Shown here piece by piece: positions 59,610 to 64,000 of a stretch of DNA of 64,000 nucleotides. Where the stretch lies: positions 1-64,000 of the forward strand of contig JADZER010000037.1 in NCBI GenBank assembly GCA_020850415.1, read 5' to 3'. Under the pieces are notes generated by a model. It was not told the origin of the DNA. It saw only the letters and a list, made by a program, of their open reading frames with translations, and made no database searches. Source of the stretch: Phycisphaerales bacterium (lineage in GTDB: Bacteria; Planctomycetota; Phycisphaerae; Phycisphaerales; UBA1924). A program made the position numbers and the translations under genes. Every line of letters starts with the position of its first letter. Within the stretch, counting starts at the first letter, position 1.

Positions 59610-60875
59610 TCACTCCCCATGGGGGGGATCGAACAGCATGGTGACCTGCGAACCGTAAATCGGGTACTCCACCCTGCACCGAAAACCCCGGAATATCACC
59701 GGGTCCCAGCCGAGCCGGTGGCAGGCGTGACCGAGCAGGTCCAGATACCGGGGCACCTCGGCCGAGCGGGCCGACGCGAGCCCCTCTCCGAGCGGCTCGG
59801 CCCGCTCGATGACATCAAGGATGTCGATATCCCGGGCCCGGTCGTTGGCGTCGGCGACCCCCTCGAACGAGGTGTCGTACACCCGGACCTCGGGGCTCGC
59901 GCCGGGGTAGACCGACCGGTGCAGGAACACATCGAGCTGGAGCACCTCCACCGGCAGGGAGACCTCGGCGAAGAAGTGCCCCTTGCGCCCCGACCCCGGC
60001 GGCACGGAGCCCCGCATCTCGGCGCGGTTCACCTCGGCGGTCACCAGGTCCACCGCCGAGCGCGGGCCGTAGCTGTCCCCGGCCAGCGAGTAATGCACAG
60101 CTTGCCCCGCACGCTGGACGCTGAAGGCCGGGGCGGGCGAGGAGCAGAACTCCTCGACCCGGGCGTGTGCGACATCCTCGATCGGCTCGGCGCTGAGTGT
60201 CAGCGGGCGTCTGGCGGTCTGCTCCGGGGCGAGGCGCCGTGTCGCGACGCGCACCCCGGCGCGCGGGCGGAGCCTTACCGCTCCGAACAGCCCGTTGAGC
60301 CACACCACATCGAGCCGTCCGGGCTCGCCCTCGCTGGGGGCCAGCATCACGGTGGCCATCAGCGACCGGGCCATCGCCCCCCGCAGGTGGCTCATCGCCT
60401 TGAAGGCCGACTGCTTCCGGCGCAGCTCGAACTCCCGCCGGGCCTCGGGCAGCCAGGCCGAAACGATCGCGTCCAGGCTCGCCCTGTCGCCCACCTCGTC
60501 GCGGATCAGTCGCTCGAACTGGTCCACAGCCTCTCGGGCCCGACCGACCAGCGCGGGCTCGACGCCGACCCTCGCGGCCGCGTCGAGCGTTCGGCGCAGG
60601 GGCTCGGGTCCAGGGGTGCGGTGGACGGCGAACAGGGGATCGGCGCTGCGCATCGCGGCGAGCAGGCGGCTGGCCAGCACCTTGTCGATGCCGAGGCGCC
60701 GGGCCAGGGCCTGAGGCCCGCGCGGGGACTCCGGGACGGCCTCGAGGACCGACCCCATGCCCGCCAGCAGCCCCGCTCCGGCGGCGACGATCTTCACCTC
60801 CAGGCGGTCCGTCGGCCCGGCCCCGGCGCTCTCGGCACCCGCGTGGGACTCGGTCTGGGGATCGGCGCTGGTCAT
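59610..60875 (-). CDS. Unrecognised ~400-residue family, paralogue C (diverged)
   Basis: 421 aa. It aligns with paralogues A and B along the length: helix-turn-helix-like LARRLGIDKVLASRLLAAM, VGDRASLDAIVSAWLPE, RKQSAFKAMSHLRG, LDVVWLNGLFGAVRLR, VEVLQLDVFLHRSVYPG, CRVEYPIYGSQVTMLF. Identity is far lower than between A and B. A 25-residue acidic/Ala leader precedes the domain. The ATG has TATCCT at leaderless spacing. An isolated gene; function unknown. Confidence 0.75.
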   Translation of the reverse strand: MTSADPQTESHAGAESAGAGPTDRLEVKIVAAGAGLLAGMGSVLEAVPESPRGPQALARRLGIDKVLASRLLAAMRSADPLFAVHRTPGPEPLRRTLDAAARVGVEPALVGRAREAVDQFERLIRDEVGDRASLDAIVSAWLPEARREFELRRKQSAFKAMSHLRGAMARSLMATVMLAPSEGEPGRLDVVWLNGLFGAVRLRPRAGVRVATRRLAPEQTARRPLTLSAEPIEDVAHARVEEFCSSPAPAFSVQRAGQAVHYSLAGDSYGPRSAVDLVTAEVNRAEMRGSVPPGSGRKGHFFAEVSLPVEVLQLDVFLHRSVYPGASPEVRVYDTSFEGVADANDRARDIDILDVIERAEPLGEGLASARSAEVPRYLDLLGHACHRLGWDPVIFRGFRCRVEYPIYGSQVTMLFDPPHGE

Positions 60876-60881
60876 GCGCGG

Positions 60882-60887
60882 AGGATA
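60882..60887 (-). promoter_or_regulatory. Candidate -10 (TATCCT), leaderless
   Basis: On the minus strand TATCCT, then CCGCGC, then the ATG at 60875. Confidence 0.48.
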
Positions 60888-60937
60888 CCAAGCGGGTTGT
60901 CCGATGAAGCCGCAGCGGCCATTTTTATTTCAGTGTA

Positions 60938-60950
60938 GTTTCCTGGAAAC
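60938..60950. promoter_or_regulatory. Palindrome GTTTCCTGGAAAC
   Basis: A 13-base palindrome with 6-bp arms in the AT-richer gap between paralogue C and the sorted-protein gene at 61074; possible operator for either divergent gene. Confidence 0.4.
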
Positions 60951-61073
60951 TCTCTCGACAAGGTTGCGTATCGATGCTACAACCGAGACACGCCCGACCC
61001 CGTACCGGGTCGGGTGGAGGGAGACGCCCGGTTCTAACCCTGACCTGGCCCAAACACACACCAGGAGACCCCC

Positions 61074-61769
61074 ATGCAACGCGTGATCTGCACTGCCACG
61101 CTCGCCCTCGCCGCCGGCCTCGCCAGCGCGGATGTGTTCACCGACGATTTCGAATCGGGCTCCAGCGCCGGCGGGTGGTACTTCATCGAGGGGGGCGACA
61201 CCATCGAGGCCGGCGGCGGGAACCCGGGCCGGTATCTCCACCAGCCCGCGTACGATGTTTTCGCCCCGCAGGCCCGGGCCGAGGGCGGGCCGTTCGTCGG
61301 CGATTATCGGGCCATGGGCGTGACGAGCATCGGGGTCGATGCGATCACCTATTCGCGTGATTTCGGCGATCCCGTCGGCTTCTCGTTCTCGCTGCTGCTC
61401 CGCGACACCAAGGGCACCGGCGATTACGAGGACGACGACTACGCCTATTTCGTCGGCGACCAGGTGCCCCTCCCCGGCGAAGGCTGGAAGAGCTACGCGT
61501 TCGATGTGCCCAGCGGCTCGGACGACACCCCCGCGGGCTGGAAGGGCGGCTGGGCCGGCGACGGCGAGAACTTCCGGCCCGGCGTGACCTGGGGCGATGT
61601 CGTCACCAGCGTGGACAGCGTGGAGTTCTGGTGGATCGACCCCTCCTACTTCGCCTTCTTCGCCTTCTGGGATGTCGGCATCGACAACGCGAGCATCACG
61701 ACCATCCCGGCGCCGGCCGGCCTGGCGCTGCTCGGCGCGGCGGGCCTGACGATGCGCCGCCGGCGCTGA
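61074..61769 (+). CDS. Secreted PEP-CTERM-like sorted protein
   Basis: 231 aa. Signal peptide (VICTATLALAAGLASAD), a body that starts VFTDDFESGSSAGGWYFIEG and resembles a jelly-roll choice-of-anchor domain, and the tail IPAPAGLALLGAAGLTM + RRRR. CAGGAG precedes the ATG. Acidic patches (GDYEDDDYAYF) may bind calcium. A hairpin at 61821-61860 follows, before ispD. Confidence 0.85.
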   Translation: MQRVICTATLALAAGLASADVFTDDFESGSSAGGWYFIEGGDTIEAGGGNPGRYLHQPAYDVFAPQARAEGGPFVGDYRAMGVTSIGVDAITYSRDFGDPVGFSFSLLLRDTKGTGDYEDDDYAYFVGDQVPLPGEGWKSYAFDVPSGSDDTPAGWKGGWAGDGENFRPGVTWGDVVTSVDSVEFWWIDPSYFAFFAFWDVGIDNASITTIPAPAGLALLGAAGLTMRRRR

Positions 61770-61820
61770 CCGCCTCCTCCACCGCCTCATCGGACCGGGC
61801 TCGGCCCGGCCTTGCTCCTC

Positions 61821-61860
61821 CGCACCCGCCCGGCCCCGCGCCGGGCGGGTGCGTGTGTTT
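61821..61860 (+). terminator. Hairpin between sorted-protein gene and ispD
   Basis: CGCACCCGCCCGG / CCGGGCGGGTGCG stem, 7-base loop, followed by TGTGTTT. Confidence 0.7.
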
Positions 61861-61871
61861 CCGTGGCCCAC

Positions 61872-61877
61872 TACCCT
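61872..61877 (+). promoter_or_regulatory. Candidate -10 (TACCCT), leaderless ispD
   Basis: Ends six bases before the ATG at 61884 and lies just after the hairpin, so ispD has an independent promoter. Confidence 0.5.
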
Positions 61878-61883
61878 GAGCGC

Positions 61884-62699
61884 ATGAAGATCGCCGTCAT
61901 CATCCCCGCCGCGGGCTTCAGCCGGCGCTACACCGAGGCCGCGGGCTTCGAGGCTCCCCGCTCCAAGCTCGACGAGGACCTCGGCGGGCGTCCGGTCCTG
62001 CACCGGACCATCGAGGTGTTCACCAACTACGACGCTCCCGGGCGGACGCTCTCCCCGGTCATCGTCGCCGGCCCGTACGAGGAGGCGGCATTCGCCGAGT
62101 TCAAGCTCCGGCACGGCGACAAGCTCTCGATCCTGGGCGTGCAGCTCGTGCGTGGCGGGAAGACCCACCGGTGGGAGACCGTCCGGGCCGCGCTCGAGGC
62201 CGTCCCCGCCGACGCGACCCACATCGCGGTCCACGACGCGGCGAGGCCTTGCGCGAGCGAGCAGCTGCTCGACCGGGTTTTCGACGCGGGCGCCCGCCAC
62301 CCGGCCGTCGCGCCGGGCCTGGATATCACCGACACGATCAAGCGGGTGTCCGCCGAGCCGGTGGACGAGGACCACGCCGACCCGCTGGCGGCGATCCTGG
62401 GCGCGCCGAAGCAGGGCCCCGGTCTCCGGGCCGTCGAGCGGACGCTGGACCGGGCGCAGGTCGTCACGGTGCAGACGCCGCAGGTCTTCGAGGCCGGGCT
62501 GCTCCGCCGGGCGTACGCGCAGCCGGACCTCTCGAGCACCGACGACGCGGGCCTGGTCGAGCGGCTGGGCGAGCGGGTCGTGATCGTCGAGGGCGACGGC
62601 GCGAACATCAAGATCACCACGCCGATCGACCTGAAGCTGGCCGGGGCGATCCTCGGCGTTCGCGGCCCGAGCGCGCGCGCGACGCACAAGCGCTTCTGA
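61884..62699 (+). CDS. ispD: 2-C-methyl-D-erythritol 4-phosphate cytidylyltransferase
   Basis: 271 aa. It makes CDP-ME from MEP and CTP, the step before IspE (also in the window). Motifs: IIPAAGFSRRY (CTP loop, a variant of PAAGxGxR), SKLDEDLGGRPVLHRTIEVF, VRGGKTHRWETVRAAL, HDAARPCAS and TPQVFEAGLL, SSTDDAGLVE, IKITTPIDLKLA. It is about 40 residues longer than most IspD, with extra residues near the N-terminal loop (YTEAAGFEAPR) and around 160-190. The leaderless promoter hexamer sits directly upstream. Confidence 0.9.
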   Translation: MKIAVIIPAAGFSRRYTEAAGFEAPRSKLDEDLGGRPVLHRTIEVFTNYDAPGRTLSPVIVAGPYEEAAFAEFKLRHGDKLSILGVQLVRGGKTHRWETVRAALEAVPADATHIAVHDAARPCASEQLLDRVFDAGARHPAVAPGLDITDTIKRVSAEPVDEDHADPLAAILGAPKQGPGLRAVERTLDRAQVVTVQTPQVFEAGLLRRAYAQPDLSSTDDAGLVERLGERVVIVEGDGANIKITTPIDLKLAGAILGVRGPSARATHKRF

Positions 62700-62785
62700 G
62701 CGGGGCCCCCATCACCACGAACGAGCAACGCCGGCCCTCCCAGGCGCCGGCGTCGCTCGCCAAGATCGTCAGAGTCTCGTCGGCG

Positions 62786-63511
62786 TTAGCGCCGACGGCG
62801 GAACCCCAGGAGGCCCGCGCCCGCGAGCAGCGACACCGCGCCGGGCGTCGGGACGAACTGGGCGGAGCCGGAGTACGAGCCCTCGGCGAAGACATCGTCG
62901 AGCGGCATCATCGTCTGCGGGTCCAGCGCCGCGCCGGGCGAGCTGAAGTCGTAGGGGATCACGCCGCTGGTGTTGATCGTGGACAGCGAGAACGCGAAGT
63001 CCTGCGGCCCGACGGAATCACCGACATACATCCCGTAGTCGGGCTCGTCGATGAAGCTGGTGTACTGCACGCCGGCCCACGAGTCCGAGCCGAACATCGA
63101 GCCCGAGGAGTCCCAGCTGAACTGGCCGCCGACGATGGTCACGATCGAGCCGTCGATGACCATCTCGAGCACCGGCCCGCTGTCGGTGTACCACCCGGCC
63201 TCGCCCTCCTCGATGATGTAGCTGTGCAGGTACTTGCCGCCGCCGATGGGCGTGCTGCTGAGGAAGTCGAAGTGGGCGTGGAAGTTGAAATCGACCGAAT
63301 AGGCCAGCGGGTCGAGCACGCCGTTCGCGTCATCGATAAGCAGGGTCGTCGGGTCACCGAGCCCGGTCCCGTCCTCGATGGCGAAGTGCCCGGCGTGGAA
63401 CTCGACCTTGAAGGTCCAGCTCTGGTCGCTGGTGTCGGACGCGAAGCTGAAGATACCGGCGTTGGCCGCGGCGGCCAGACCGGCGACAGTAAGCAGGGTG
63501 GTGCGCAGCAT
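62786..63511 (-). CDS. Secreted PEP-CTERM-like sorted protein
   Basis: 241 aa. Signal peptide (LLTVAGLAAAANAG), a beta-rich body (WTFKVEFHAGHFAIEDGTG, YLHSYIIEEGEAGWYTDSG) and the tail VPTPGAVSLLAGAGLLG + FRRRR. The segment before the tail (FAEGSYSGSAQFVPTPG) is nearly the same as in the next gene (LSEGSYSGSATFVPAPS), and EPDYGMYVGDSVGPQDFAFS matches NPDYGLYTGASVGPADDGAF, so the two are tandem paralogues. Convergent with ispD. Confidence 0.85.
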   Translation of the reverse strand: MLRTTLLTVAGLAAAANAGIFSFASDTSDQSWTFKVEFHAGHFAIEDGTGLGDPTTLLIDDANGVLDPLAYSVDFNFHAHFDFLSSTPIGGGKYLHSYIIEEGEAGWYTDSGPVLEMVIDGSIVTIVGGQFSWDSSGSMFGSDSWAGVQYTSFIDEPDYGMYVGDSVGPQDFAFSLSTINTSGVIPYDFSSPGAALDPQTMMPLDDVFAEGSYSGSAQFVPTPGAVSLLAGAGLLGFRRRR

Positions 63512-63619
63512 GATCTCTCGCTCTCTGGTGAGGGGCACGGTCAGACCGCCCGCGAAGCGCGGGGGCTCACGCTCAACAGGCCACGGTTTCGGGGGGCTGG
63601 CCAGCATTGCGCAGAAAAA

Positions 63620-63642
63620 CCCGCGCCGGAGGCCGGCGCGGG
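63620..63642 (-). terminator. Terminator after the last sorted-protein gene
   Basis: On the minus strand CCCGCGCCGG pairs with CCGGCGCGGG around three bases and runs into TTTTTC. Confidence 0.85.
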
Positions 63643-63670
63643 GGGGTGATTGTGAAACTGGGGAAGCTCC

Positions 63671-64000
63671 TCAGCGGCGGCGGCGTCCGAGAACCAGACT
63701 GGCCCCGACCACCAGGCCCGCCGAGCTCGGCGCAGGCACGAAGGTCGCGGACCCGGAGTAGGACCCCTCGCTGAGCCACTCGTCGCCGGGGAGCATGTCC
63801 GAGCCCAGGACGACCCCCGCGCCGCCGCCGGATTGGAGGAAAGTCAGCGTGAAGGCGCCGTCGTCGGCCGGGCCGACGCTCGCGCCCGTGTAGAGCCCGT
63901 AATCGGGGTTGTCGCCGAGGTGCCACACATACTCGACGGCGGCGCCCTCGCCGTCGGCGCCGAGGAGTGTGGAGTTGCTCAGCCAAGTGCTCTGGGCGCC
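63671..64000 (-). CDS. PEP-CTERM-like sorted protein (5' end beyond the window)
   Basis: The reading frame is open to the window edge, so only the last ~109 residues are visible. They include STLLGADGEGAAVEYVWHLG, NPDYGLYTGASVGPADD and the sorting tail VPAPSSAGLVVGASLVLG + RRRR. It is a tandem paralogue of the gene at 62786. An internal GTG at 63928 is not the true start because homology continues upstream of it. Confidence 0.85.
   Translation of the reverse strand, partial: GAQSTWLSNSTLLGADGEGAAVEYVWHLGDNPDYGLYTGASVGPADDGAFTLTFLQSGGGAGVVLGSDMLPGDEWLSEGSYSGSATFVPAPSSAGLVVGASLVLGRRRR

Overview
The window is high-GC bacterial chromosome that looks like a planctomycete of the class Phycisphaerae. 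The evidence is: several secreted proteins ending in VPAP/IPTP + hydrophobic stretch + RRRR (PEP-CTERM-like sorting tails); three large proteins ending in a dockerin-type duplication that finishes in Gly-Cys; membrane or soluble proteins carrying the paired zinc ribbon C-x2-C-x-Y-x-L-x-GL...CPECG; a Lys/Ala-repeat histone-like protein; and dispersed palindromic repeats. Species cannot be told from the sequence.

Layout. 1-700: 3' end of a 23S rRNA gene, 5S rRNA and a strong terminator. 0.9-9.2 kb: ECF sigma factor/FecR-like pair, small conserved genes (DUF1905, DinB), a zinc-ribbon membrane protein, ispE, a thioredoxin, and an AhpD-like protein divergent from a TetR regulator with a clear operator between them. 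9.3-18.5 kb: purB carrying an in-frame palindromic repeat, a partial duplication of its 5' end, a candidate small RNA, a composite palindromic element, then a surface-glycan style group (tandem-domain GT2 glycosyltransferase riddled with repeats, zinc-ribbon protein, sorted surface protein, sulfotransferase, phosphodiesterase-TPR protein). 18.5-24.2 kb: secreted beta-helix protein, a second ECF sigma/anti-sigma pair, zinc-ribbon membrane protein, TlpA-like thioredoxin. 24.2-30 kb: two flagellin genes bracketing a HAF-repeat sorted protein and two paralogues of an unrecognised ~400-residue family (third copy at 59.6 kb). 30-41 kb: SRAP protein, orphan VapB-like antitoxin, GDP-fucose synthase, three tandem ~780-residue WDG-repeat/dockerin proteins, EEP-family membrane protein. 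41-51 kb: otsB-GH15 fusion and otsA, gmd, polytopic membrane protein, secreted ADP-ribosylglycohydrolase, UbiA-family prenyltransferase. 51-58.3 kb: large secreted zinc metalloprotease, Nif3-like protein, DUF3592 protein, Lys-rich NTF2-like protein, histone-like protein. 58.4-64 kb: a decayed gene fragment, four sorted surface proteins (the last cut by the window edge), the third family paralogue, and ispD.

How the parts fit: gmd + fcl supply GDP-L-fucose, and the GT2, sulfotransferase and UbiA-family genes could use such sugars for surface polysaccharide (inference). otsA + otsB make trehalose. ispD and ispE are two steps of the MEP isoprenoid pathway. Two cross-cutting signals stand out. 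First, nine genes have a TAnnnT hexamer ending exactly six bases before the start codon and no Shine-Dalgarno, the layout of leaderless transcripts. Second, palindromic repeats have entered coding sequences (purB, the GT2 gene and perhaps a sigma factor) without breaking the reading frame.
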